Below, piece by piece: positions 7,356-15,910 of a stretch of 44,768 nucleotides of DNA. Under the pieces are notes generated by a model, which saw only the letters and a list, made by a program, of their open reading frames with translations, was not told where the DNA came from and ran no database searches. Every line of letters begins with the position of its first letter. Position 1 is the first letter of the stretch. The position numbers and the translations under genes are program-made. Origin of the DNA: an uncultured Clostridia bacterium (GTDB lineage: Bacteria; Bacillota; Clostridia; Oscillospirales; Ruminococcaceae); NCBI GenBank assembly GCA_947625335.1, contig CANQNY010000006.1:1-44768 (forward strand), given 5' to 3'.

Positions 7356-8734
7356 TAACGTCAGATGTGGAGAGGTTCGGAGACAATAACCGCGTTTTAA
7401 TGGGTCGGTCGCGGCTTGTGACTTCACTTAGTGCGAACGCGTCCATAGAGGATATACTGAAAGACATAAACGGACTTAAAGGCAAGCGCAAAAATCAGCT
7501 CGACGCAAAATGGCTTTGGGATTATACCCGAAACGCGCAGCCTATCCTTGAGCGCGTGGACACATCAAACGGAGCGTCCTCAAACAACAAAATCGTGGTA
7601 AACTATGCGGCGGCGATTGCAAGAAATCTGTCCGCTTACACATTCCCGAAAGGTATAAATTACCTTTCCCGCGACAACAGCGAGGAATACCGCGCTTTTG
7701 TGGAAAAGCTCAACAATATGATGTCCTTGAAATCGGGGAATACCGCCGTTCAGGAAATGAAGTGGTATCAGAGCGTTTGCGGTCACGCGTTTTTGTACGT
7801 CAATTATGACCGCGAAAAAAGGCGCGGCGTGCCGTTCATAATTCAGAACATCGAACCGTGGAAAGCGTTTGTTGTATACTCCGAGTATGATATTTACCGC
7901 CCTGTTTACGGCGGGATAGAGTATGACGACAGGATTTGTATTTTCACGAGTAATCAAGTCTATGAGGTCAACGACAAGGGCGAGAAGACCATGATACCTG
8001 CAAGCCACACGCTTGGCGCAGTTCCTATAATCGAAGTCCCGAATAACACCATGCGAATGGGAGATTTTGAAACGGCGGTTTCGCTGCTTGACGGAATAAA
8101 TTCCGTTATGAGCGATTGTGTGAATAACGTGCAGGACGTTGTAAAGTCGTATCTGGTGCTTTTGGGAGTAGACCCCGACGAGGCTGAAAAGCTGGATTAT
8201 TCCCGCGGGAGCGTTCTCGCGCTTAGATGTCCGCCCGGTACAAATCAATCGGCAAATTTCATTCACCCGTCGCTTGACGGAACGACAGTCCAACAGCTGC
8301 GGTCGAGTATGGAAACCGCGCTGAAGTTTGTAACGGGTATTCCCGACAGAGATACCGACAATTCGGCATCTTCGACGGGCGTGTCCGAGGATATAAGGAC
8401 AGGGCAGTCGGACAAGGACGCTGTTGCTAACGAAAAAACGATATTTGTTGAGGAGGCGCAAAGACAGCTCTTGACGATAATTTTCAATATTTTGAAAGCC
8501 GACAATGAGATACCTATACCCTCAGGAATGACGGCGGCAGATATTGACGTTGATATTACCAGAGCAAACCGCGACAATATCCTTACAAAGTCGCAGGCTA
8601 TGATGAACCTTAAACAGATAGGGCTTAGCAATGAGGACGTTATCTATTTCGGGAATATTACAAACGATGTGACAGGCGTTGTTGACAGAATGGTGACGGA
8701 CGAAAGCACCGACAACACCGATGATTTAATTTAA
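7352..8734 (+). CDS. Portal protein (SPP1 gp6-like)
   Basis: A 460-residue portal of the SPP1 gp6-like type, the dodecameric ring through which DNA is pumped. Typical elements are NKIVVNYAAAIARNLSAYTFPKG in the first third, a central beta-rich clip region and the C-terminal helical crown (FVEEAQRQLLTIIFNIL, then DITRANRDNILTKSQAMMNL). It overlaps the terminase stop in an ATGA junction and is followed after 12 nt by the minor head gene, the standard order. Confidence 0.88.
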   Translation: MITSDVERFGDNNRVLMGRSRLVTSLSANASIEDILKDINGLKGKRKNQLDAKWLWDYTRNAQPILERVDTSNGASSNNKIVVNYAAAIARNLSAYTFPKGINYLSRDNSEEYRAFVEKLNNMMSLKSGNTAVQEMKWYQSVCGHAFLYVNYDREKRRGVPFIIQNIEPWKAFVVYSEYDIYRPVYGGIEYDDRICIFTSNQVYEVNDKGEKTMIPASHTLGAVPIIEVPNNTMRMGDFETAVSLLDGINSVMSDCVNNVQDVVKSYLVLLGVDPDEAEKLDYSRGSVLALRCPPGTNQSANFIHPSLDGTTVQQLRSSMETALKFVTGIPDRDTDNSASSTGVSEDIRTGQSDKDAVANEKTIFVEEAQRQLLTIIFNILKADNEIPIPSGMTAADIDVDITRANRDNILTKSQAMMNLKQIGLSNEDVIYFGNITNDVTGVVDRMVTDESTDNTDDLI

Positions 8735-8746
8735 CGAGGTGTAAGT

Positions 8747-9412
8747 ATGGGGCTTTCCGAGGAGCTGAAAAAGAGCGATAAAGCGTGGTTTTCGGAAATG
8801 CTCGGTCTGTCAAAGCAGGAAATCAGGCGCAGGCTGAAAATCTGCATAAAGACAGAGGAAGACCTTATAAGGCTTTTCGGTGATATGCGAGACGCAGCGG
8901 GGAATTCACTTCGTGATTTTATGGAAAGTTATGGGGATTTTTCCGACAGATTGAACGTTATATATTCGACGGCAAGCGAAAGTGCGTTGGAAGTGAAAAC
9001 GCCTTTTTCCGCGCAGTTTGACAGAAAAGCGCGTGGCAGTTTTCTCGAAATAATGTCCGTGACCGCTAGGTGGCTTGGTGATATTACCGCCGAGGATTTA
9101 GAGAAGTTTATTGCCGAAACGTGGCTGTTTTCCACTATGAGAGCGACGAGGGCGGCGCGGTTTGTGACGAATTCTCTTTGCGAGTGCAATTCTTTTGAGC
9201 GTTTGAAACAACAAGGGTATAAATACAAGGTTTGGAACACGATATTAGACGGGCGCGAGCGTTTAACGCATTTTATCGCAAATGGTCAAAGGGTTGAGGT
9301 AGATCAACCGTTTACGGTAGGCGGGTTTTTAATGATGTTCCCGCGCGACCAGACATACGGTGCCCCGCTTAGAGAGGTAATAAATTGCAGATGCACGATA
9401 ACGGGAGCTTGA
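8747..9412 (+). CDS. Minor head protein (SPP1 gp7-like morphogenesis)
   Basis: A 221-residue head morphogenesis protein. The C-terminus has the gp7-family signature: KVWNTILDGRERLTHF, then the V(D)QPFTVGG segment and the final VINCRCTI. In SPP1 the family protein binds the portal and affects DNA ejection; a role here follows from family and position directly after the portal. The N-terminal half is helical. ACGAGGTG precedes the start. The gene overlaps the next small ORF. Confidence 0.85.
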   Translation: MGLSEELKKSDKAWFSEMLGLSKQEIRRRLKICIKTEEDLIRLFGDMRDAAGNSLRDFMESYGDFSDRLNVIYSTASESALEVKTPFSAQFDRKARGSFLEIMSVTARWLGDITAEDLEKFIAETWLFSTMRATRAARFVTNSLCECNSFERLKQQGYKYKVWNTILDGRERLTHFIANGQRVEVDQPFTVGGFLMMFPRDQTYGAPLREVINCRCTITGA

Positions 9413-9567
9413 AAGAAAGCTCCGAAACACAAGACCTTTTAAATGACCGCTGGTATTACTGCCCGAATTGCGGGAAAAAACTTGCAAAATACAAGGTTTA
9501 CAGCCACTCGGCGGCGGTGTTCATATTATGCCGCGGGTGCAAAGAAGTTATTGAAATAAAAATTTAA
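9385..9567 (+). CDS. Com-like zinc-finger protein
   Basis: A 60-residue protein with YCPNCGKKLAK and FILCRGCKEVIEI, two CxxC knuckles in the pattern of the phage Mu Com family. Mu Com activates translation of the mom DNA-modification mRNA. No mom-like gene is visible nearby, so the target is unknown. TTG 9385 lies 7 nt after GAGAGG; ATG 9391 is an alternative start. It overlaps the minor head gene by 28 nt and is the last gene before a terminator-like hairpin. Confidence 0.75.
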   Translation: MQMHDNGSLKESSETQDLLNDRWYYCPNCGKKLAKYKVYSHSAAVFILCRGCKEVIEIKI

Positions 9568-9579
9568 TACCGATATAGA
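9551..9579 (+). promoter_or_regulatory. Possible promoter before leader element 1
   Basis: TTGAAA (9551-9556), 17 nt, TATAGA (9574-9579). The -10 box overlaps the conserved TATAGAGCC motif shared with 21,809, so this may instead be part of an RNA element. A promoter here would serve the scaffold and capsid genes. Confidence 0.35.
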
Positions 9580-9586
9580 GCCTTGA

Positions 9587-9628
9587 GCCGTTCGGAGAGC
9601 GTTTTTAACGCTTTTCGGGCGGCTTTTT
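9587..9628 (+). terminator. Terminator-like hairpin, leader element 1
   Basis: A 15-bp stem with several G-U pairs (left 9587-9601, right 9609-9623, loop 9602-9608) is followed by TTTTTGC. The preceding bases TATAGAGCCTTGAGCCG are almost identical to those at 21,809-21,826. It ends the portal/minor-head block and lies in the leader of the scaffold gene. Confidence 0.7.
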
Positions 9629-9712
9629 GCTTTATATATACCACGACAGAGAAGTCGTTAAAACGCAAAGGACAGAGAAGTCTACAAACGCAGAGATTTA
9701 GGAGGTATTTTT

Positions 9713-10273
9713 ATGGCAGACGAAACAAACAAGACGGTTACGCAGCCCGAAAACGCGGAAAAACCCGCTGAAACCTCAGCAGAGCAGCAGCCGCAGGAAC
9801 TCGAAAAGATGATCTCTAAAGAGCTTTTCGACAAGAAGGTGTCGGAGATGAACAAGAAAATTTCCGAACTTAACGCGGCTCTTAAGGCAAAGATGTCCGA
9901 GGAGGAAAAGGCGGCGGCAGTCCAGGCTGAAAACGCCCAGGCGCTCGCGGACGCGAAAAACGAAATTGCGCGGCTTAAGACCACAACAGCGTTGACGGCG
10001 GCGGGGATTAAATCCGAGCTTTCCGAAAAGCTGGCGGCGGCGATTATCAGCAACGAGTCCGAGGGGATTGTAAGCGTTATCAAGGAAGTGCTTTCGGACA
10101 ATGCGGCGCAGGTTGAGGCAAAAGTCCGCAAGGAAATTCTTTCGCAGGGCTCTCCCGACAGCGTGAAAACGGGCGGAAACCCCAAAGAGCAGGCTGACAA
10201 AAACGCCGATTTCGTGAAAAGTATCGTCGCGCCGAAAGAAGTAACTCCGTTGGAAAAGACAAAATGGTTTTAA
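9713..10273 (+). CDS. Capsid scaffolding protein (DUF4355-like)
   Basis: A 186-residue, charged, strongly helical protein. It has an acidic Gln/Glu-rich N-terminus, a long coiled coil (ELFDKKVSEMNKKISELNAA onward, then ALADAKNEIARLK) and a basic C-terminal tail ending TPLEKTKWF. This composition and its position just before the capsid genes are typical of DUF4355 scaffold proteins, which guide capsid assembly and then leave. TTAGGAGGTATTTTT precedes the ATG. Confidence 0.85.
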   Translation: MADETNKTVTQPENAEKPAETSAEQQPQELEKMISKELFDKKVSEMNKKISELNAALKAKMSEEEKAAAVQAENAQALADAKNEIARLKTTTALTAAGIKSELSEKLAAAIISNESEGIVSVIKEVLSDNAAQVEAKVRKEILSQGSPDSVKTGGNPKEQADKNADFVKSIVAPKEVTPLEKTKWF

Positions 10274-10288
10274 CACAAGGAGGCAGTT

Positions 10289-10594
10289 ATGAAGTTTTCC
10301 GAAACACCGATAACGGGCGGGCGCGTTGAATTTCTTGCGTCGCCTAAGTTTATGGCAATTCAGCACAAATTCGAGGAAAAAACAGCGTCCGGCACGCCTG
10401 TTAAAATTACAGACGGTCTGGACAAAGAGCAGGTCGGGATTTGCCTTTATGACGTTGACCCCGACGTAAACCCCAACGGCGCAGTTGTCGTAATGGGAAT
10501 TGTTGACAAAACGAAACTTGCAAGCGAGAACAGCACGGGAGCGGAATATTTCCCGACGCTTATTTTCGTTAAGAGCGAAGCAGAGGAGGAATAA
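10289..10594 (+). CDS. Head decoration-like protein
   Basis: A 101-residue beta-rich protein between scaffold and major capsid. The sequence (TPVKITDGLDKEQVGICLYD, and VVVMGIVDKTKL) resembles small capsid-stabilising decoration proteins of the lambda gpD type by size and position. I have no strong motif, so the call rests on order: scaffold, decoration, capsid. Four bases separate it from the capsid gene. Confidence 0.6.
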   Translation: MKFSETPITGGRVEFLASPKFMAIQHKFEEKTASGTPVKITDGLDKEQVGICLYDVDPDVNPNGAVVVMGIVDKTKLASENSTGAEYFPTLIFVKSEAEEE

Positions 10595-10597
10595 AAT

Positions 10598-11668
10598 ATG
10601 CCGTTTACAGATTTGATTTCTGCCGATTATCTCGGCGTGGCATGGGAGGAGAGCGCACTCGCAAAAGAGGCGTATCTCGGTGAAACCCTTTTCTCCCCGA
10701 AAAAACAGACTTCGCTTGATTTGAAGTGGATAAAGGGCGCGGGAAATCTGCCCGTTACCCTTGCACCGGCTGCTTATGATGCGGAAGTTGCGCTCCGTTC
10801 GAGAATGGACGTGGCAAAGGTTGAGACCGAAATGCCGCTTTTCCGCGAGGGTATTCAGCTTACGGAAAAAGACCGCCGCGGTCTTATGGACGCTGAAAAG
10901 CTCGGCGACAGCCGCGTTCGTGAGGTTCTTTCCAAAGTTTACGACGACTCAAACAACCTTATTCGCGGCGCGAAAGTTGTTTCGGAGCGTATGGTTATGC
11001 AGCTTCTCGCCCCCGCAGACGGCAAGCCTAAAATTTCCATCAGCGGCACGGACGTAACCTATGCGTATGATTACGACCCTGCGGGAAAGTGGTATGCCTC
11101 TAACTTTACCGATGCTTCCTCGTCGCCGTGGTCTACGCCGTCATCTTCAACGCCTATTGATGACACAAACACAGTTGTGCAAAAGGCGGCTATTGAGGGT
11201 AAGAAGTTAAGATATGGGCTTATGTCGCAGAAAACGTTCAATGAACTTATGAGCTCGGCGCAGATTAAGAATGTGGCACTTTCGAGAAATGAATTTGTGT
11301 ACATGACTCCCGAACTCGCAAAATCGATTTATGAAACCCTTACGGGCATCAGACCTATCGTTTACAACGCGATTTATGCGGCGACCGAAAAGGGCAAGGC
11401 AAAGAATTTCTTCCCCGACAAGGTTGTAACATTTATTCCCGAGGGTACTCTCGGAAATATGGTTTATGCGGCAACACCCGAGGAGTTTGACTCTATTTCG
11501 GGTGCAACACCGAACAAGGTAAGAATTGTTGAAAACGGTATTGCTATTACTTCTTCGGTTACAAGCGTTCTGCCGCTTAGAACGACAATCTCGGTATCGG
11601 AAGTCGTTCTGCCCTCGTTTGAGCGCATGGACGAGGTTTACGAGCTTAAAGTTGACGCGGACGAATAA
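10598..11668 (+). CDS. Major capsid protein
   Basis: A 356-residue major capsid protein of the lambda gpE / HK97-fold class. It follows the scaffold and decoration genes and is followed by connectors. Visible features are an N-terminal SLDLKWIKGAGNLPVTL region, a long helix (EKDRRGLMDAEKLGDSRVRE) matching the spine helix, and late VVTFIPEGTLGNMVYAATPEE, common in this family. No separate protease gene is seen. Codon use is strongly biased, as expected of a highly expressed gene. Confidence 0.88.
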   Translation: MPFTDLISADYLGVAWEESALAKEAYLGETLFSPKKQTSLDLKWIKGAGNLPVTLAPAAYDAEVALRSRMDVAKVETEMPLFREGIQLTEKDRRGLMDAEKLGDSRVREVLSKVYDDSNNLIRGAKVVSERMVMQLLAPADGKPKISISGTDVTYAYDYDPAGKWYASNFTDASSSPWSTPSSSTPIDDTNTVVQKAAIEGKKLRYGLMSQKTFNELMSSAQIKNVALSRNEFVYMTPELAKSIYETLTGIRPIVYNAIYAATEKGKAKNFFPDKVVTFIPEGTLGNMVYAATPEEFDSISGATPNKVRIVENGIAITSSVTSVLPLRTTISVSEVVLPSFERMDEVYELKVDADE

Positions 11669-11689
11669 CGCGGAAAGGAGGTCGCCGCA

Positions 11690-11881
11690 ATGAAAGTTAA
11701 GGCGTTGTGCAACGTCATCTACAACAAGGAATTGTACACGCACGGAGAGGTTTTTGACGCGGACAAAATGCTCAAAAACACCGTGGTTGTTCCCGAAACA
11801 AAACAAACTCCGAAACCCGAGGCGGTGGCTAAATCCAAAACCGCCGAAACTGACACCCTTAAAACCAAAAAGGGGAGATGA
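11690..11881 (+). CDS. Small head-tail joining protein
   Basis: A 63-residue protein whose first 30 residues (MKVKALCNVIYNKELYTHGE) look like a small beta-barrel and whose tail is a Pro/Lys/Thr-rich linker (KQTPKPEAVAKSKTAETDT). Such short proteins often follow the capsid gene in Clostridial siphophages. AAAGGAGG precedes the ATG. Function is inferred from position only. Confidence 0.55.
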   Translation: MKVKALCNVIYNKELYTHGEVFDADKMLKNTVVVPETKQTPKPEAVAKSKTAETDTLKTKKGR

Positions 11882-11887
11882 GGACAA

Positions 11888-12208
11888 ATGCTTGACACGC
11901 TGGTTGAAGAGCTTAAAGAGCGCATTGCCGACACCGACCTTGAATATTGGGTTGATAAGGACGCGAAATTGCGTTATGCGCTGAAATTTGCCATAGCGGC
12001 GGTAAATAATCGCTGCGGATTCAAGCCCACCGATATCGTGCTTTACCCGATAAAGTACGAGATGAACATCATGGAGGGCGCGGTGTGGTATCTGGGAAAG
12101 CTCGGCGCGGAGGGCTACAGCTCTACATCTGAAAACGGAGTTTCCGTTACTTGGCGCGATATACCCGATTGGCTACAATCCGTCCCCGGGGGGATTAGAG
12201 TATGTTAA
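11888..12208 (+). CDS. Head-tail connector protein (gp6-like)
   Basis: A 106-residue helical protein (LVEELKERIADTDLEYWVDK, then KFAIAAVNNRCGF) with the usual C-terminal EGGY(S)...SVTWRDIPDWL segment of HK97 gp6/SPP1 gp15-type connectors. These form a ring beneath the portal. The gene overlaps the next by 7 nt. Confidence 0.7.
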   Translation: MLDTLVEELKERIADTDLEYWVDKDAKLRYALKFAIAAVNNRCGFKPTDIVLYPIKYEMNIMEGAVWYLGKLGAEGYSSTSENGVSVTWRDIPDWLQSVPGGIRVC

Positions 12209-12567
12209 GCCGCCTTATGAAACAGTTTTACTGGCAGAACTTCGAGGGGTACAAGGATAAGGTTAACAAGAACGGGTATCTGACAGGCACGGAGATAATT
12301 TATTCCGAAACGCTGTCCGCGAGGGCAAACGTCTCCGCAAACAAGGGCAGTACGGACTCGGAAGTTTTCGGCAATTTGCTCGAATATGACCGTGTGATTA
12401 TTACGCGCGATACGGAGCTTAATATGTCGGAGAATTCGATTGTATGGTTGGACGGCGCAAAACCGCCCGACCCGCACAATTACATTGTTGCCCGTAAGGC
12501 GTTAAGCAACAATTTTGCGCTTTTCGCGCTGAAAAGGGTGGAAACATCAAATGAAACTACGGGCTAA
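12202..12567 (+). CDS. Head closure/head-tail joining protein
   Basis: A 121-residue beta-rich protein. Order (gp6-like connector, this gene, HK97 gp10-like, tail terminator) fits the head-closure protein of the SPP1 gp16 type. Supporting text: TGTEIIYSETLSARANVSAN and EYDRVIITRD. It overlaps both neighbours by a few codons, as in a compact late operon. Confidence 0.65.
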   Translation: MLSRLMKQFYWQNFEGYKDKVNKNGYLTGTEIIYSETLSARANVSANKGSTDSEVFGNLLEYDRVIITRDTELNMSENSIVWLDGAKPPDPHNYIVARKALSNNFALFALKRVETSNETTG

Positions 12568-13045
12568 ACTGGGAGTAAACGGTATTGAGCAGCTGATAAA
12601 GGGGGTGGAGCAGTACAAGCAAAACCTCAAAAAGCAAGCCGCGCTTTTGGTTGACAGCATTACTGCTGCGGGCGTGGATATGTGCCGCGCCGAGGTGTTG
12701 AGGCTGAAAATCTTCGATACGGGCGAGCTTTACAGCAAAGTCAACGGGTATACCGACCTGCAAGCAGGGAAAGGGTTTATCCGCGTTGATTGTGATTATG
12801 CGGTGTTTATCGAGTTTGGAACGGGAGTTCCCGGGAAGTCTTCGGGATATGTCGGAACGGCGATATCAAAGACCGCATATCGGCATATGGGCGGGACGCA
12901 TTACGTCACGCTCCCCAACGGGCGCGTCGGTTGGTTTTACCCCGGAGACGACGGGAAAATGCATTTTACAGAGGGGCAAAGCTCCAGACCGTTTATGTAC
13001 AACACCGCGCAGCAGCTAAGAGATTACGTCAGGGGGCTGAGTTGA
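12551..13045 (+). CDS. HK97 gp10-family protein
   Basis: A 164-residue protein of the HK97 gp10 family, involved in head-tail joining/tail completion. Signatures are GIEQLIKGVEQYKQNLKKQA at the N-terminus, DTGELYSKVNG and the central VDCDYAVFIEFGTG motif. The ATG lies 17 nt before the previous stop. Confidence 0.85.
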   Translation: MKLRAKLGVNGIEQLIKGVEQYKQNLKKQAALLVDSITAAGVDMCRAEVLRLKIFDTGELYSKVNGYTDLQAGKGFIRVDCDYAVFIEFGTGVPGKSSGYVGTAISKTAYRHMGGTHYVTLPNGRVGWFYPGDDGKMHFTEGQSSRPFMYNTAQQLRDYVRGLS

Positions 13046-13046
13046 T

Positions 13047-13448
13047 ATGCTTGACTTTTACACGGAAATCTTCAGTTGGCTTACATACTCGCTCCGTGAA
13101 AAGTTCCCGAATATCTTTACAACAAAATCGGACACTGCCGCGCCGCCGAAATTCCCCGCAGCGTCTATCGTACAGAAAAACAATGCGGTGTACCAGCGGA
13201 CGCGGGATCTACAAATGGAAAACCACATAAATGTCCTTTTTGAAATTAACATCTACACAAACGATGTGAACACCAAAGAGGAGCAGGCGTGGGAAATAGC
13301 AACGGAAATAGCCGATTTAATGCAGTCGATAGGCTTTAACCGCACTGTGTGCGAGCCTGTCCCTAACCTCGTGGATATGTCTATTTATAGAATTACAATG
13401 AGGTTTACGGGCATTGTCGGCAAGGACAGAATTGTGTATCAGCAATAA
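13047..13448 (+). CDS. Tail terminator/completion-like protein
   Basis: A 133-residue alpha/beta protein between HK97 gp10 and the tail-tube gene, which is the usual place of the tail terminator. Segments such as RTRDLQMENHINVLFEINIY and EEQAWEIATEIADLMQSIGF match the family style of minor tail proteins from Clostridial phages. The start codon comes 2 nt after the previous stop. Confidence 0.65.
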   Translation: MLDFYTEIFSWLTYSLREKFPNIFTTKSDTAAPPKFPAASIVQKNNAVYQRTRDLQMENHINVLFEINIYTNDVNTKEEQAWEIATEIADLMQSIGFNRTVCEPVPNLVDMSIYRITMRFTGIVGKDRIVYQQ

Positions 13449-13463
13449 CAAGGAGGTCTAAAA

Positions 13464-13973
13464 ATGGGCACAATTAAAAGAGCATCAAGAATTGACTTGT
13501 CAACGGCGGGTGTTGCTTTGGCGTATGCGTTTGAGACAACAAAGGGCGAACGCCCGACGGATGAATACACCCATATCGTGGGCGTTTCTTCGATACCCGC
13601 GATGAACGAATCGCCTGAAATCATCGATTCAACAACACTTGACGAGTTGACGGAGCGCGTAGGCGTAGCGGGTCTGAAAGGTTTGCCGTCCGCGACAGCT
13701 TTCGGAGCAAATTACACCGAACAGCTTCAGAACCAGTGGGAAGACATAATGACTAAGTTTGCTGCCGCGAAAGCAGAAGGCAAAAGGATGTGGGTCGCGG
13801 TCGTTATACCTAATATGACAAAAGCTTTTTACTACACGGTTGAGCCTTCGCCCCTCGGACAGCCGGGAATTGATGTCGGTGCGGTAATCAGCATAGATTT
13901 GTATCTCACAAAGACAAGCGAAATCCAGTTGGAAACCGCTCCTACATCGGTTGTGGCGTGGGAAGCAGCTTAA
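13464..13973 (+). CDS. Major tail (tube) protein
   Basis: A 169-residue major tail protein. It carries the N-terminal STAGVALAYAFETTKGERP region, then VSSIPAMNESPEIIDSTTLD and ITV-type C-terminal beta strands (GAVISIDLYLTKTSEIQL), a pattern of the phage tail-tube fold. CAAGGAGG precedes the ATG. Directly upstream of the chaperone pair, as expected. Confidence 0.85.
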   Translation: MGTIKRASRIDLSTAGVALAYAFETTKGERPTDEYTHIVGVSSIPAMNESPEIIDSTTLDELTERVGVAGLKGLPSATAFGANYTEQLQNQWEDIMTKFAAAKAEGKRMWVAVVIPNMTKAFYYTVEPSPLGQPGIDVGAVISIDLYLTKTSEIQLETAPTSVVAWEAA

Positions 13974-13995
13974 TTTATACGGAGGTATACATAAT

Positions 13996-14316
13996 ATGGT
14001 AAATTTTACGTTTGAAGGCAAACAGTATTCCCTTGGGTTTAACCGCAAGTCCGCTGCGGCTCTCGAAAATGCGGGGTTTAACGCATATGAGATTGACAAT
14101 AAGGGAAACATCATGATCCCGCTTATTGTTCAGGCTTCGTTTATGATGAACCACAAGAAAATGCGTTCCGACGAGATCGACAAGATCTATGAGCAGATAG
14201 GGAACAAGGACGGGTTTATTGTCGCGCTTGTAAAGGAATACCGCAAGACCTACGAGAGCCTTATCGGAAGCGGCGATGAGGACGACGAAAATTTTATCAA
14301 GTGGGCGGAGACTTAA
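13996..14316 (+). CDS. Tail assembly chaperone G-like protein
   Basis: A 106-residue protein, MVNFTFEGKQYSLGFNRKSA at the start, acidic at the end (SGDEDDENFIKWAET). It lies between tube and tape-measure genes, the place of the gpG-type tail chaperone. ACGGAGG precedes the ATG. The slippery heptamer at 14,289-14,295 near its 3' end allows a -1 shift into the next frame, making a 247-residue G-T fusion. Confidence 0.8.
   Translation: MVNFTFEGKQYSLGFNRKSAAALENAGFNAYEIDNKGNIMIPLIVQASFMMNHKKMRSDEIDKIYEQIGNKDGFIVALVKEYRKTYESLIGSGDEDDENFIKWAET
14289..14295 (+). promoter_or_regulatory. Programmed -1 frameshift site A AAT TTT
   Basis: The heptamer A AAT TTT fits X XXY YYZ exactly and lies in the right phase (codons GAA AAT TTT). 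After a -1 slip the next codons are TAT CAA GTG GGC, open to 14,738. The second frame has no ribosome site of its own. G/GT frameshifting in tail chaperones is a conserved trait of lambda-like and many Gram-positive siphophages. Confidence 0.8.
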
Positions 14317-14738
14317 CGGAGCAGAACCGTTCACACGAAAAGGGGAAAGCGGAAACGCTCGGAGAGCTTTTCGAGCGCGTTTTCCCGATGTACCTTAATA
14401 TGGGAATGACAACGGAGGGGTTTTGGGAACAAGACCCCTCTCTTTGTAAGGCGTACAGAAAAGCGTATGAAATGCGGCGGGAGCAGGAGTTTGAAAAAAT
14501 GAACTATCAAGCGTGGCTTCAGGGTCGCTATATTTATGACGCTTTGTGCGCCGTACACCCGTTATACCACACATTTGCGAAGAAAGGTACACAAGCAGCT
14601 CCGTATTATGACGAACCTATCAAATTCTATAAAAGCGAGGAAGAAAAACGCCAGACCGAAATTGAAGAATTGCGGCAAAAGACGTATAATTATTTCCTTG
14701 CTTTAATGAAAGGAGAGCAAGAGCAGAATGGCAAATGA
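14301..14738 (+). CDS. Tail assembly chaperone T-part (reached by -1 frameshift)
   Basis: This frame encodes the C-terminal T domain of the tail chaperone. It is helical, with GELFERVFPMYLNMGMTTEGF, EQDPSLCKAYRKAYEMRRE and a Glu/Lys-rich tail. GTG 14301 is the first possible start but no Shine-Dalgarno precedes it, so expression is better explained by the -1 shift at 14,289. The fusion product would have 100 residues from the first frame and 147 from this one. Its stop overlaps the tape-measure start by 11 nt. Confidence 0.75.
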   Translation: MGGDLTEQNRSHEKGKAETLGELFERVFPMYLNMGMTTEGFWEQDPSLCKAYRKAYEMRREQEFEKMNYQAWLQGRYIYDALCAVHPLYHTFAKKGTQAAPYYDEPIKFYKSEEEKRQTEIEELRQKTYNYFLALMKGEQEQNGK

Positions 14739-15910
14739 CTTAAACATTGACAGCCTGTCGATTGAGTTTGAAGTAACTTCCACCGATGCATTGAACGCCG
14801 TGGACAAGCTGACGGAAAAGCTCAATGCCCTCAAAGCGGCGACACAGGGCGGACTTTTGGACGCGTCCTCGGTCGTAGATGGGCTTAAGCACATAGCACA
14901 AGCGGCGAAGGATATTAACTCGGTCGACGCCTCCAAATTGTCGGATATCACGGACGCAGTACAGAAAATGAATAACATTTCCGTTACGGCGAATCTGTCG
15001 GGCGTTGCTGAACAGGTGGAAAACCTCGCTGCAGCGGCGGCGAAAATCTCGGAAATGCCCGCGATAGACCAGACGAAAGTTGACAGCATATCCGCGCTTG
15101 GTACGGCACTTTCTTCACTATCGAATATTCCGCAGTTGCCCGATCTGTCAAGCACGGCGCGATCACTTTCCCAGCTCGGCACAATGGCGGCGGGCATTTC
15201 GGGAGTGGATATGCAGGGGGTTAAAGAGAAAATAGAGGGGCTTTCAGATGCGTTAAAGCCGCTTGAAAATCTTGGAAAAACGAACCTGTCAAGCTTTATT
15301 AACTCCCTTAAGAAACTGCCCGAAATCAGCACTGCGCTTAGTAACCTTGATATGGGCACGTTCTCATCGCAAATAAGTGAACTGGCTACTGCGATACACC
15401 CACTTGCAACAGAATTCAGCACTCTTGCGCAGTCCGTTGCGTCGCTCCCTGCGCCGCTTCAAAATGCCGTTGCAAGTCTTGCGGGTTATAGCGGTGCTGC
15501 GGGTCAAGCGACAAATAAGACAAATTCGCTGCTTACCAAAATAAAGAATTTGTTTAATATCGGGGCGATAATTGCCGTATTTGGGCGTATAAAAGGAATA
15601 TTGCAAAGCTCAAACGCTTATGTTGAAAACCTTAACCTGTTTTCCGTGGCTATGGGCGATGCGGCAGACGAGGCATTGAATTTTGCGAACCGCGTCAACG
15701 AACTTATGGGAATTGATGTCTCCGAATGGATAAGAAATCAGGGAACATTTAAACAAATCGCCTCGGGTTTCGGCGTTGTGGAGGATAAGGCAGTCTTGAT
15801 GTCGCAGAACCTCACTCAACTAGGTTATGATATATCCTCGTTCTTCAACATCTCCGTAGAGGAGTCAATGCTGAAACTTCAGAGCGGAATTTCCGGTGAA
15901 CTTGAACCGT
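14728..15910 (+). CDS. Tape measure protein, exon 1
   Basis: The first 394 codons of the tail tape measure, which sets tail length and helps DNA ejection. It opens with LSIEFEVTSTDALNAVDKLT and long heptad-like helices, followed by SLLTKIKNLFNIGAIIAVFG and the conserved tail-protein region (SAFFNISVEES-like, GISGELEPL). Unspliced, the frame runs 6 codons into the intron and stops at 15,927. The true exon ends at 15,910 after GAACCGT. GGAGAGCAAGAGCAG precedes the ATG. Confidence 0.88.

Noticed and set aside
12205-12477. Minus-strand open frames within the head and tail genes
   Set aside because: They mirror strongly biased plus-strand codons and lack ribosome sites; considered shadows.
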